Assembly (NCBI GenBank): GCA_021802595.1
Contig: JAJZRT010000021.1
Coordinates: forward strand, 1 to 15,074
Reading direction: 5' to 3'
Origin: Pseudomonadota bacterium
GTDB lineage: Bacteria; Pseudomonadota; Gammaproteobacteria; Burkholderiales; Thiobacillaceae
DNA: 15,074 nucleotides
The first letter of the stretch is position 1. Each line of letters starts with the position of its first letter. The position numbers and the translations under genes were made by a program. The notes below the pieces were generated by a model, which was not told the DNA's origin, searched no databases, and saw only the letters and a list, made by a program, of their open reading frames with translations. Shown here piece by piece: positions 7,149 to 13,929 of this stretch.

Positions 7149-7172
7149 ATGCGGGTATTGCTGGTCGAATAG
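7149..7172 (+). pseudogene. Response regulator remnant (first seven codons)
   Basis: ATGCGGGTATTGCTGGTCGAA encodes MRVLLVE, the usual beginning of an OmpR-type receiver domain, where acidic residues (EDD) should follow. Instead the frame meets TAG. A purine-rich TGGGGGA precedes the ATG. The sequence after the break bears no relation to a receiver domain and belongs to the uppP segment. With the histidine kinase tail at 8207-8371 this marks a disrupted two-component operon. The match is short, so the call leans on context. Confidence 0.55.
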
Positions 7173-7253
7173 TCGGTGCCGACAAGGGGGTTACTAACCT
7201 CTGATGCCCAATGTTGGCCCGTTTGATGGCTACATCAAAATCCCGGGCAAGGT

Positions 7254-8102
7254 TTACCCCACCCAAAGCACCACCAGGGAGGCCAGCAGGCAGTAGGCGC
7301 CGAAAAAATGCCAACGGCCCTGTTCCAGCCAGCGCGAGAGCCAGCGTAGTGCCACCAAACCCGCCAGGAAGCTCAACGCCATGCCGATCAGACTCGGGCC
7401 GACGAGTTGCATGAGCCCGCCTGTATGCGCTGCCATGGCGGCGCCCTGCGCCTGGTAAAGCCGATATGCTTCCTTGACGATCACTGCGGGGGTCAGCACC
7501 ACCGCCAGCGCGAAGCTGAACTCCTCTGCTCGTCGGCGGCCCACGCCCAAGGCAAGGCCGGTCGAGATAGTGGCGCCCGACCGGGAGAAGCCCCGAAATG
7601 GCAGGCACAGACCCTGCACTGCGCCTATCCATGCTGCGCTGCGCAGCGACAAATCATCATTGCCCGTGCTCTCGGGAAAACGCGACGACACGATGATCAG
7701 CACGCCGGCTGCGGCCAGCGCGGCGGCCATCAACCTGGCATTGCCGAACAGGTTCTCAATTTCGAAACCGGGCATGTTGCCAGCGACCACGTGTTTGATC
7801 AGTTGCAGCAGGGCCAGTCCCACTGCGCCAGTCGCTATCGTCGCGACCACTACACGGAGCGCGTTGGCACGAAATTTCTGGACTGAACCAAAGTAAGTAG
7901 TACGCCAAGACTTCCAGAAGTAGACGATGACCGCGAACATCGTTCCGGTGTGCAGCATCACCAGCAACAGCGTCATCTCGGGCACGGTGGGGTCCAGCCC
8001 CATCAACTTCTCGGCCACAATGACGTGAGCCGAACTGGAGACCGGCAAAAGTTCTGCCGCCCCCTGAACGATGGCGAGGATCAGGATCTGCAGGAGGTTC
8101 AT
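7254..8102 (-). CDS. uppP: Undecaprenyl-diphosphate phosphatase (BacA/UppP family)
   Basis: This 282-residue integral membrane protein belongs to the family that dephosphorylates undecaprenyl diphosphate to recycle the lipid carrier for peptidoglycan, which also underlies bacitracin resistance. The first signature is QGAAELLPVSSSAH (13-26), which satisfies (E/Q)xxxE with Q13 and E17 and places His26 at the position of the E. coli active-site histidine. The second is PFRGFSRSGAT (168-178), with Arg174; the usual PGxSRS turn has R in place of P. Several hydrophobic spans cover the rest, for example LMAAALAAAGVLIIVSS. The ATG at 8102 is chosen because it aligns with the family N-terminus and the longer upstream frame overlaps a histidine kinase remnant. 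Its ribosome site is poor. UppP-type phosphatases occur in some lead-resistance loci (PbrB supplies phosphate to precipitate exported lead), so a metal role here is possible but inferred. Confidence 0.9.
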   Translation of the reverse strand: MNLLQILILAIVQGAAELLPVSSSAHVIVAEKLMGLDPTVPEMTLLLVMLHTGTMFAVIVYFWKSWRTTYFGSVQKFRANALRVVVATIATGAVGLALLQLIKHVVAGNMPGFEIENLFGNARLMAAALAAAGVLIIVSSRFPESTGNDDLSLRSAAWIGAVQGLCLPFRGFSRSGATISTGLALGVGRRRAEEFSFALAVVLTPAVIVKEAYRLYQAQGAAMAAHTGGLMQLVGPSLIGMALSFLAGLVALRWLSRWLEQGRWHFFGAYCLLASLVVLWVG

Positions 8103-8182
8103 ACTAGAAAAATCTCGGATGACGACAAGGTGAGCATAACGTATGGGCAACTGAAGCCAGCGAGTCATTCTCGAATAGGTTC

Positions 8183-8199
8183 TGTCAATGCTATTGACA
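8183..8199. promoter_or_regulatory. Palindrome upstream of uppP, possible operator
   Basis: TGTCAAT, GCT, ATTGACA is a perfect 7-bp inverted repeat 81 bp upstream of the uppP ATG. Read toward uppP it contains TTGACA, a consensus -35 hexamer, but I find no convincing -10 at the right spacing. It may be a regulator site controlling uppP. Confidence 0.4.
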
Positions 8200-8206
8200 A
8201 TGATAG

Positions 8207-8371
8207 ACGCCCGTGCCCGAACGCTTCGCGCGGGGTAACACAGCGAGGAGCCAGCCTGGCAGTGGCCTCGCACTCGTCAAGGCGATCACGCACGCCCACG
8301 GCGGAAGACTGGAACTGACCGGTACGCCTGGCGATGGGCTGACTGTGCGGCTCAGCCTGCCTATCGCCTGA
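8207..8371 (+). pseudogene. Sensor histidine kinase remnant (last 54 codons)
   Basis: The frame opens right after a TAG at 8204-8206 and runs to TGA at 8369-8371. It encodes PERFARGNTA, then QPGSGLALVKAITHAHGG, then a final LTVRLSLPIA. This is the end of a HATPase_c domain: the F box (ERFARG), the G2 box (GSGLALVKAI) and the closing beta strands. No start codon, dimerisation domain or H box is present, so it is only the 3' end of a kinase gene. Its strand agrees with the response-regulator remnant at 7149, and the minus-strand uppP lies between them. The natural reading is a COG4705, regulator, kinase operon whose middle was lost and replaced by uppP. Confidence 0.8.
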
Positions 8372-8422
8372 ACCCAGGGATTGGCGGTCTTCTTTCGGCA
8401 GACATTCGGATCGTTGCCTTTT

Positions 8423-8779
8423 TTATTTTTGTACCAACCTGTCCATCGCCAAGCTGTGGACCATGCGGGCCACAAACTTCCTTTCCGCAGCAGAGAGGTT
8501 ATGAAAATCCACCAAGAAGTCATGCTCGAATTTCGAGCGAGCAGAGGATGGCTTGGTGTGACCATTCCCGAAGGTGAGCCACTCGGGCGATTTCCCTAGA
8601 ATTTTTGCCATTTGAAGCAGCGTGGAATGGCGCAATGACTTGATTTTTCCGTTTTCAAGGTTGCACAGCAGGGACGGAGAAACATCACAGCGCCTGGCGA
8701 GTTCAGCCTGACTCAGCCCTGCTCGAATCCTGGCATCTTTGATGCGATCAGCGAGCGTCATATCCCTCTGATTTGTCAT
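8423..8779 (-). CDS. XRE-family helix-turn-helix regulator
   Basis: This 118-residue protein has a Cro/CI-type DNA-binding domain at residues about 10-68: LADRIKDARIRAGLSQAELA, then SPSLLCNLENGK, then TLLQMAKILGKSPEWLTFG. The C-terminal 45 residues (KFEHDFLVDFHNLSAAERKF) are helical and probably dimerise. The ATG at 8779 is chosen because AGAGGAAG lies just upstream and family members begin close to the first helix; the frame is open for 59 more codons upstream but in non-conserved sequence. The promoter region contains a 12-bp palindrome overlapping a TATAAT box, consistent with self-repression. It faces away from the metal genes and overlaps no other gene. Its target is unknown; a phage- or element-derived regulator is as likely as a metal-related one. 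Confidence 0.85.
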   Translation of the reverse strand: MTNQRDMTLADRIKDARIRAGLSQAELARRCDVSPSLLCNLENGKIKSLRHSTLLQMAKILGKSPEWLTFGNGHTKPSSARSKFEHDFLVDFHNLSAAERKFVARMVHSLAMDRLVQK

Positions 8780-8790
8780 GATCTTCCTCT

Positions 8791-8802
8791 TTATAATTAT
8801 AA
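8791..8802 (-). promoter_or_regulatory. -10 region and palindromic operator of the XRE gene
   Basis: TTATAATTATAA is a perfect 12-bp palindrome in a patch of nearly pure A/T. Read on the minus strand it contains TATAAT ending 16 bases before the ATG, leaving room for a short leader holding the ribosome site. The -35 is not convincing. The overlap suggests autorepression. Confidence 0.45.
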
Positions 8803-9127
8803 TATGAATCTTGTAGCAATAATTTGCCACACAATTGCCGATAAACAGGACGCATGAGTTTTGCTGGCGTGCACTGCTAGGTGGGTGACAAGCGTTGACT
8901 GGAGACAAAAATCTGTGACATTGATATAGGCTAATTCCCTGATACACAACCTCCAAGCCGTCGAATGTTATCTTTTGGCAGTGTTGGAGAACTCTTTGAA
9001 AGTGGTTTGCAGCAGAGTGTTCTCAACACAATAGGCCAGTTTCAGACGGTCAGGTCGGTCACTATGACCATATCGTTATCGGCCTCACAGACCACCAAAT
9101 GTTGTTGGATAGCTCAAATATCCACCC
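8803..9127. other. Gap between the XRE gene and the DMT permease; no gene seen
   Basis: A plus-strand frame opens at 8965 but continues into the antisense of the permease and has no family content. The small dyad GGTCA-CTA-TGACC at about 9055-9067 is the only structure noticed. There is no obvious terminator for the permease transcript, which would end here from the right. Confidence 0.4.
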
Positions 9128-10177
9128 TCAATGGCTATGCCGGTGGTGAGCATCCGGGAAATGTGGGTGTGCGTGGATCAGGGGTTCATGCCGGTGCCGA
9201 TGGCTGTGTTTGGTGCCAGGCGTTACCGGAAAATCATGCGCATGCTGGTGGTGTTCGTCGTGGACATGCTCGTGGCGGTGTTCCATCTCTTCGTGCTGGT
9301 GTCCGTGCTCATGGCGCTCAGTTAGATGCAACCACGTGCCCAGCGCCATCAATGCACCGGCCATCAGCAGCGGCATGGTGACCGGCTCCCCCATCAGGAC
9401 AGCGAGCAAGGCACCGAAGAACGGCGCGACCGAGAAATAAGCCCCTGTGCGCGCCGTGCCAAGGTGGCGCAGACCTACAACGAATAGCGTCAAACTCACC
9501 CCATAGGCAAGCAAGCCTACGATCATCGCACCCGCCAAACTGGGCAATGCGGGCATCGACGCGCCTAGCGAGAAGGCTAGACCCAGATTGACGATGCCGG
9601 ATACCCAGCCTTTCACAGAGGCGATCCAGGTGGCATCGGTAAGCGACACCTTGCGGGTCAAATTGTTATCAACACCCCAGGCGAAACATGCGCCAAGGAT
9701 GGCCAGTGTCGGCCACAGTCCGGCAATACGCGCACCTGAGGGCACGCTCAGGACGACCGCACCGGCCACGATGGCAAGCATGCCCAGTGCGATGCGCCGG
9801 TCGAAGTTCTCCTTGAATGCAAACCACGCCAGCAACGCGGTGAACACACTTTCGGCATTCAGCAGGAGGGACGCGCCAGATGCGGGCATACCTGTCAGCC
9901 CGAACATCAGCAGTACAGGGCCGATGATCCCGCCTGACAAAATCGCCCCGGCAAACCACGGCACTTCATTCCCGGGGAGACGAACGACAGGGGCATGGGT
10001 CAGCCAACGATAAAGTGACAGGCCGACGCCCGACCCCAAATAGAGCAGTCCTGCCAACATCCACGGATTTACAGCATCAAGCAGCCCCTTTGCGAGCGGT
10101 GTTCCCGCCCCAAACAATAAGGCCGCACCGAGTGCGGCTGGCACGCCAGTCTGGCGGAAGCCTTCTTTCCAGTTCAT
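9128..10177 (-). CDS. DMT/EamA-family transporter with histidine-rich C-terminal tail
   Basis: This 349-residue protein has two EamA repeats, about 10-145 and 155-286, giving ten predicted membrane spans. Span sequences include PAALGAALLFGAGTPLAKG, ILSGGIIGPVLLMFGLTG and a closing AGALMALGTWLHL. The last 63 residues form a soluble tail with 23 histidines, ending PLIHAHPHFPDAHHRHSH. EamA proteins normally have both ends in the cytoplasm, so the tail would face the cytosol, where it could bind Zn, Ni, Co or Cd. Most family members move small metabolites, and the transported substrate is unknown. The ATG lies 15 bp after the MerR gene stop on the same strand, with a GCGGGAAAGAAA leader, so the two are almost certainly one operon under MerR control. 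That context argues for a metal-related function. Confidence 0.87.
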   Translation of the reverse strand: MNWKEGFRQTGVPAALGAALLFGAGTPLAKGLLDAVNPWMLAGLLYLGSGVGLSLYRWLTHAPVVRLPGNEVPWFAGAILSGGIIGPVLLMFGLTGMPASGASLLLNAESVFTALLAWFAFKENFDRRIALGMLAIVAGAVVLSVPSGARIAGLWPTLAILGACFAWGVDNNLTRKVSLTDATWIASVKGWVSGIVNLGLAFSLGASMPALPSLAGAMIVGLLAYGVSLTLFVVGLRHLGTARTGAYFSVAPFFGALLAVLMGEPVTMPLLMAGALMALGTWLHLTERHEHGHQHEEMEHRHEHVHDEHHQHAHDFPVTPGTKHSHRHRHEPLIHAHPHFPDAHHRHSH

Positions 10178-10192
10178 CCGTTTCTTTCCCGC

Positions 10193-10642
10193 TTAGTGGC
10201 TGCTGCGCACATGTCCGCCCGCTTTCTTGCGTTTGCTTCCCGCCCCGGAGGACAGGCCTTTCATAATCCCGCAGTTTTCTGTTCTCTGGGTGGTACGGCA
10301 TAGCCGCCTCAGGGCTTTGAGTTCCTGTTGCAGCCCCGTCAGTTCCTCAATGCGCTGGCTGACATGGTGGATATGTTCATCCAGCAGCGCATTGACCTCA
10401 CCGCAACTCGCCGAGGGGGTATCCCGGAACTTCAGCAGCGTGCGGATTTCATCCAGGTTCATATCCAGGCTCCTGCAATGACGGATAAACCTGAGCCGCT
10501 CGACATGGTCAAGCTCATAGAGCCTGAAGTTTCCGGCACTTCGAGCCGGAGTGGGGAGCAATCCTTCCCGCTCGTAATAACGGATGGTTTCAACCTGGCA
10601 ACCCGACTGCTTAGCCAGTTCACCGATCTTCATCTGAGACAT
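10193..10642 (-). CDS. MerR-family heavy-metal regulator, PbrR/CadR-like
   Basis: This 149-residue protein has the MerR winged-helix domain at the N-terminus (MKIGELAKQSGCQVETIRYY, then NFRLYELDHVERLRFI), a long dimerisation helix, and metal-binding cysteines at 80 (SASCGEVN), 115 (LRRLCRTT) and 124 (ENCGIMKGL). This three-cysteine pattern defines the Pb/Cd/Zn branch. The last two cysteines are nine residues apart, as I recall for PbrR-type sensors; CadR-type spacing is shorter. The tail ends basic with histidines (KRKKAGGHVRSSH). Members bind between a poorly spaced -35 and -10 and twist the promoter into activity when loaded with metal. The start could be Met1 or Met4; neither has a strong ribosome site. 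It is divergent to czcD and shares the intergenic operator with it, and is followed by the DMT gene in the same operon. The metal is inferred as Pb, Cd or Zn. Confidence 0.9.
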   Translation of the reverse strand: MSQMKIGELAKQSGCQVETIRYYEREGLLPTPARSAGNFRLYELDHVERLRFIRHCRSLDMNLDEIRTLLKFRDTPSASCGEVNALLDEHIHHVSQRIEELTGLQQELKALRRLCRTTQRTENCGIMKGLSSGAGSKRKKAGGHVRSSH

Positions 10643-10667
10643 CGTGTCTGCCGTTTCGCTTAAAGCC

Positions 10668-10698
10668 TTGACCCTATAGTAGCTACAAGGTGCAAGCT
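10668..10698 (+). promoter_or_regulatory. MerR-type promoter and operator for czcD
   Basis: TTGACC (10668-10673) as -35 is followed by a 19-bp spacer, CTATAGTAGCTACAAGGTG, and CAAGCT (10693-10698) as a weak -10. The spacer carries an imperfect dyad, ACCCTATAG-T-AGCTACAAGGT, closely like known pbr/cad/zntA operators. An over-long spacer is the hallmark of promoters activated by MerR proteins. It faces czcD, while the regulator gene starts 26 bp away on the other strand. Confidence 0.8.
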
Positions 10699-10776
10699 TC
10701 TCAATTATTGGGTTTCAGATATACGGCGCCGGGCCACTGCGCTGGCATTGGCGATTCAATTGATTTGGAGTTTTTC

Positions 10777-11706
10777 ATGGCGCACGACCACCACCACGAC
10801 CATCACGGGCATGGACACCCGCATGGCCCCGCCAATTATGGGCGTGCCTTCGCCCTCGGCATCACGCTCAACCTTGGCTTCGTCGGCGTCGAAGCGGCCT
10901 ACGGGTTGATGGCGAACTCCATGGCCCTGATTGCCGATGCCGGACATAACCTGAGCGATGTTCTGGCGTTGGCTCTGGCCTGGCTCGCCAGTCTGCTTGC
11001 GCAACGCAAACCCTCCGGTCAGTTCACCTACGGACTGCGCAGCAGTTCCATCCTGGCGGCCCTGGCCAATTCCATGCTCCTTCTGGTCGTCTCTGGCGCA
11101 ATTCTGTGGGAAGCCATCCTGAGACTGTTAAAACCCGAAACGGTGGGCAGCGGAACCATCATCTGGGTCGCAGCCATCGGGATTGTCATCAATACGGCAA
11201 CGGCCCTGATGTTCATGAAGGGACGTAAAGATGACCTCAACATTCGGGGCGCCTATTTGCACATGGCGGCTGATGCGCTGGTTTCGGCGGGCGTGGTGGT
11301 GGCCGGCCTGGGCATTATGTTGACCGGCTGGGCGTGGCTGGATCCGCTCGTGAGCATTCTCATCGTTTGCGCCATCCTCTGGAGCACATGGGGTCTGCTG
11401 GCAGACTCGGTTCGCCTGAGCCTGCATGCCGTGCCACCAGGGATCGACGCCAAGGCCATTCGCGACTATCTGGAGTCCTTGCCAAATGTGGCCGAAGTCC
11501 ATGATCTCCATATCTGGGGCATGAGCACGACAGAGACAGCTCTGACCGCCCACCTGGTGATGTCCAACGGCTACCCCGGTGATGCATTTATTGCCCAGAC
11601 CGTCCACGAATTGCATGAGCATTTCCAGATTGGGCATGCCACGATCCAGGTTGAAACAGCCGATGCGAATTACGCCTGCCCCCTGGCACCTGAGTATATG
11701 GTTTAG
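10777..11706 (+). CDS. czcD: Cation diffusion facilitator, CzcD-like Zn/Cd/Co exporter
   Basis: This 309-residue inner-membrane antiporter would export Zn, Cd or Co in exchange for protons. It opens with a histidine-rich stretch (HDHHHDHHGHGHPHG, 3-17) and has six predicted spans. The transport site is formed by ADAGHNLSD in the second span (His57, Asp61) and HMAADALVSAG in the fifth (His162, Asp166), the HD-HD arrangement linked to Zn/Cd in this family. The C-terminal cytoplasmic domain contains NVAEVHDLHIWGMSTTETAL, matching the CDF dimerisation domain (VHDLHIW). The ATG at 10777 is preceded by GGAG at 10767-10770. The frame is open upstream to 10690, but that would overlap the -10 element. 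Expression should follow metal through the divergent MerR regulator. Complete, with no missing key residue. Confidence 0.94.
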   Translation: MAHDHHHDHHGHGHPHGPANYGRAFALGITLNLGFVGVEAAYGLMANSMALIADAGHNLSDVLALALAWLASLLAQRKPSGQFTYGLRSSSILAALANSMLLLVVSGAILWEAILRLLKPETVGSGTIIWVAAIGIVINTATALMFMKGRKDDLNIRGAYLHMAADALVSAGVVVAGLGIMLTGWAWLDPLVSILIVCAILWSTWGLLADSVRLSLHAVPPGIDAKAIRDYLESLPNVAEVHDLHIWGMSTTETALTAHLVMSNGYPGDAFIAQTVHELHEHFQIGHATIQVETADANYACPLAPEYMV

Positions 11707-11725
11707 CCTTGCCTTCCTGATTCTG

Positions 11726-11746
11726 AGCCCGCCATGCTTGCGGGCT
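11726..11746 (+). terminator. Hairpin after czcD, possible weak terminator
   Basis: AGCCCGC, loop CATGCTT, GCGGGCT form a perfect 7-bp GC-rich stem 20 bases after the czcD stop. No T run follows, so intrinsic termination would be weak. Confidence 0.45.
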
Positions 11747-11953
11747 GCCCTGCGTTCAATGGGCATTCCGGGCCTGTGATTGGCGCTTCCTCGCAATCTG
11801 TTTCCACCCGGTTCATCGTGACAGGTAATCTGGCCCGCCCATTGGCAGTCAAGCGCGTTTACGGTGGCGATCATGCCGATTTCAGCACTTGAACTGCGTA
11901 TAGCCGGTGACAGATAACGCTCCGGCCTATCGTCGAATTCTGGCTATGCAAGC

Positions 11954-12262
11954 TTAGCCATGTCCATGGCGTGGATGCACTTCCAGGTTTTCAACCTCGC
12001 ATTCCTCGATGTAATGCACGAAACTGCGGCGCAGTCGCTCCGACCAGCCCTCGCCGAGCTTTGCGCCCACATTCCCCATCTTCGCTTCGAGCTGATTCGC
12101 AGTTGCTTGGAGCAGATCGTAGGTTATCGTCACCTTCTTGTCGTCCTGGATTTCTATTGCCTTCACCCCCATCATGGCGCCCAACTCCTCGGCCAAAATG
12201 GCGGCGCCTTGCGAGGTAAGTGGCATGTCGAGTTGAAAGCTTCTTCGCTTGAATAGCTCCAC
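11954..12262 (-). CDS. Small protein with HMA-like secondary-structure pattern, lacking CxxC
   Basis: I do not recognise this as a named family. The 102-residue sequence reads as a ferredoxin-like order of elements: strand SFQLDMPL (8-15), helix SQGAAILAEELGAMMG, strands VKAIEIQDD and KKVTITYDLL, then helix ANQLEAKMGNVGAKL. This is the pattern of heavy-metal-associated (HMA) domains, but there is no CxxC and only one cysteine. The tail EVHPRHGHG is histidine-bearing. Its place beside czcD suggests an accessory metal role, which is inference. The start is a GTG at 12262 with AGAAGG close upstream. The frame stays open toward the neighbouring IS end 34 bp away (upstream codons read EKAPKQKG), so the IS may have removed the true beginning or the promoter. 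Confidence 0.6.
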   Translation of the reverse strand: MELFKRRSFQLDMPLTSQGAAILAEELGAMMGVKAIEIQDDKKVTITYDLLQATANQLEAKMGNVGAKLGEGWSERLRRSFVHYIEECEVENLEVHPRHGHG

Positions 12263-12296
12263 GCCCTTCTGTTTGGGTGCCTTCTCACCCCCCCGC

Positions 12297-12316
12297 TGCC
12301 AGGATAGTTGTCGCCT
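12297..12316 (+). repeat. Left inverted repeat of IS copy 2
   Basis: TGCCAGGATAGTTGTCGCCT, identical to the left end of copy 1 at 4874-4893. Confidence 0.8.
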
Positions 12317-12355
12317 CTTCTGTTAAACCTGTGTGGGGCGGAAAGGGAGTCAACC

Positions 12356-12871
12356 GTGACGCAGTATGCGCTGGAACGTAAGGAGTCGGTGGTCCGCCGG
12401 ATGCTGGCATCGCCTGAGCTGTCGATCCGGGAATTGTCGCAGGAGACCGGCATTTCCACCTGGTCGCTGTATGATTGGCGCAAGAAAGCCATGAAGGAGG
12501 ACCCTGCCGTGTCAGGCAAATCGACACCATCCGGAAAGCAGTCATCGGGCAGCCGACGCAGCGCAGCGCAGAAGGTCGCCGTGGTGGCCGAGACCGCGGT
12601 ACTCAACGAAGCCGAGCTTGCCGAATACTGCCGTGCGAAGGGGCTTTATCCCGAGGAAGTGAGAGCCTGGCGGGAGGCAGCTGAAGGCGCGATGAATTCC
12701 GCCCTGGTTCCGCACAAGACGATGCGCGAAGCGAGGGCCGCTGACCAGAAACGCATCAAGGAGCTCGAACGCGAACTGCGACGCAAGGAAAGAGCACTCG
12801 CCGAAACCGCAGCGCTGCTCACCTTGAGAAAAAAAGCCGCGGCGATATGGGGGGAGGAAGAGGAGCAATGA
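12356..12871 (+). CDS. IS3-family transposase OrfA, copy 2
   Basis: This 171-residue counterpart of copy 1 OrfA has the same helix-turn-helix (SIRELSQETGISTWSLYDW) and C-terminal coiled coil (ELERELRRKERALAE). It starts at GTG where copy 1 has ATG, with the same AAGGGAG site upstream, so the start is assigned by comparison. The middle third (about residues 55-130) differs most from copy 1, for example MNSALVPHKTMREARAADQK. An A7 slip site occurs at 12829-12835 near the end, and its stop overlaps the orfB ATG. Confidence 0.87.
   Translation: MTQYALERKESVVRRMLASPELSIRELSQETGISTWSLYDWRKKAMKEDPAVSGKSTPSGKQSSGSRRSAAQKVAVVAETAVLNEAELAEYCRAKGLYPEEVRAWREAAEGAMNSALVPHKTMREARAADQKRIKELERELRRKERALAETAALLTLRKKAAAIWGEEEEQ
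12829..12835 (+). promoter_or_regulatory. Programmed -1 frameshift site of IS copy 2
   Basis: The A7 run reads AGA AAA AAA GCC in the OrfA frame. A -1 slip leads into the orfB frame. Retention in a diverged copy supports a functional role. Confidence 0.75.
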
Positions 12872-13923
12872 TCAGCACCCCAGATCGCCAGGCGGCCGTG
12901 ACGCTGATCGAAGAAGCGGTTGAGGCCGGTGCCCGCCGCGCCCGCGCCTGTACCGAACTCGGCCTCACGGCACGCACCCTGGAGCGCTGGACGAGGGGCG
13001 GTGCGGTGAAGTCCGATGGGCGCCCTGCGGCCTGCCGACCCGTGCCGCGCAACAGGCTCTCGCAGGAAGAGCGCAAGCAGGTGCTGACGGTGGTGAACGA
13101 GCCGCGCTTTGCATCGCTCCCGCCCGCCCAGATCGTGCCGAAGCTTGCCGATGAAGGGATCTATCTCGCCTCGGAATCGAGCTTCTACCGGATCCTGCGG
13201 GAGGCCGATCAATTGCAGCACCGGGGTCAGGCCAAAGCACCGGACTGCCGTCCCGTGCCGCGCCAGTGTGCCAAGGCGCCCAATGAGCTCTGGAGCTGGG
13301 ATATCAGTTATTTGCCGGGTCCGGTCCAGGGAATGTTCTACTTCCTCTATCTCGTGCTCGATGTCTATTCCCGCAAGATCATCGCCCACGAGGTGCATGA
13401 GGTCGAATGCGGGAAGCGGGCCGCTCGCCTGATCGAGCAGGCCTGCGCGCGCGAGCGCATCACGGACCTGCTCGTGCTGCACCAGGACAACGGCTCCCCC
13501 ATGAAGGCCTCGACCTTCGCAGCGAAACTCGATGAGCTCGGCATCCGCCGCTCCTACAGCCGTCCGGGGGTGAGTGACGACAACGCTTACTCGGAGAGTC
13601 TCTTCCGGACGTGCAAGTACCGCCCCGAATATCCTGGCGCGTTCGCAACGATCAAGGAGGCGCGGGCCTGGATGCTCGCCTTCGTGCGCTGGTACAACAC
13701 GCAACATAAGCACCGCAATCTCAAGTTCGTGAGCCCGGCCGAACGGCACGAGGGGAAAGACACCGCGATCTTCGCGCACCGCACCGCGGTCTACCAGCAG
13801 GCTCGATCGAAGCATCCCGAGCGCTGGAGTCGTGACATCCGCAACTGGTCGCTGCCAAGCGAAGTGTGGCTCAACCGTCCGGCCGACATTGCCGGCGCAG
13901 ACCCACAACGCGAGGCGGCGTGA
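12868..13923 (+). CDS. IS3-family transposase OrfB (DDE integrase domain), copy 2
   Basis: This 351-residue catalytic protein is intact. The triad is Asp145 (LWSWDISYLPGP), Asp207 (LHQDNGSPM) and Glu243 (NAYSESLF), with 35 residues between the last two. Differences from copy 1 are spread unevenly. The region before the second aspartate (CGKRAARLIEQACARERITD against CADKAAALIAQACARERIER) differs, while the DNA around that aspartate is identical over 57 bp. The start is the ATG overlapping the orfA stop. An in-frame ATG at 12847 lies within the frameshift extension and is not needed. Confidence 0.92.
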   Translation: MISTPDRQAAVTLIEEAVEAGARRARACTELGLTARTLERWTRGGAVKSDGRPAACRPVPRNRLSQEERKQVLTVVNEPRFASLPPAQIVPKLADEGIYLASESSFYRILREADQLQHRGQAKAPDCRPVPRQCAKAPNELWSWDISYLPGPVQGMFYFLYLVLDVYSRKIIAHEVHEVECGKRAARLIEQACARERITDLLVLHQDNGSPMKASTFAAKLDELGIRRSYSRPGVSDDNAYSESLFRTCKYRPEYPGAFATIKEARAWMLAFVRWYNTQHKHRNLKFVSPAERHEGKDTAIFAHRTAVYQQARSKHPERWSRDIRNWSLPSEVWLNRPADIAGADPQREAA

Positions 13924-13929
13924 AATTCC

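Noticed and set aside
7165..8178. TCGAATAG direct repeats as target-site duplication of a uppP element
   Set aside because: Only 8 bp, no inverted repeats at the supposed ends and no transposase; the right copy lies about 28 bp inside the kinase junction. Kept only as a remark.
8103..8273. N-terminal extension of uppP
   Set aside because: The extension has no hydrophobic family-like sequence and overlaps the histidine kinase remnant and the upstream dyad.
8780..8956. N-terminal extension of the XRE regulator
   Set aside because: It spans the AT-rich promoter (IHIIIIKRK in translation), and a clear ribosome site precedes the ATG at 8779.
9131..9325. Plus-strand 64-codon ORF with many valines and methionines
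   Set aside because: It is the antisense reading of the His-rich tail of the DMT permease (CAC/CAT codons read as GTG/ATG).
10690..10776. N-terminal extension of czcD
   Set aside because: It would begin inside the MerR-type promoter; the ATG at 10777 has a good ribosome site and begins the usual His-rich head.
11128..11874. 248-codon minus-strand ORF
   Set aside because: Most of it is antisense to the well-supported czcD gene, and the translation has no family content.
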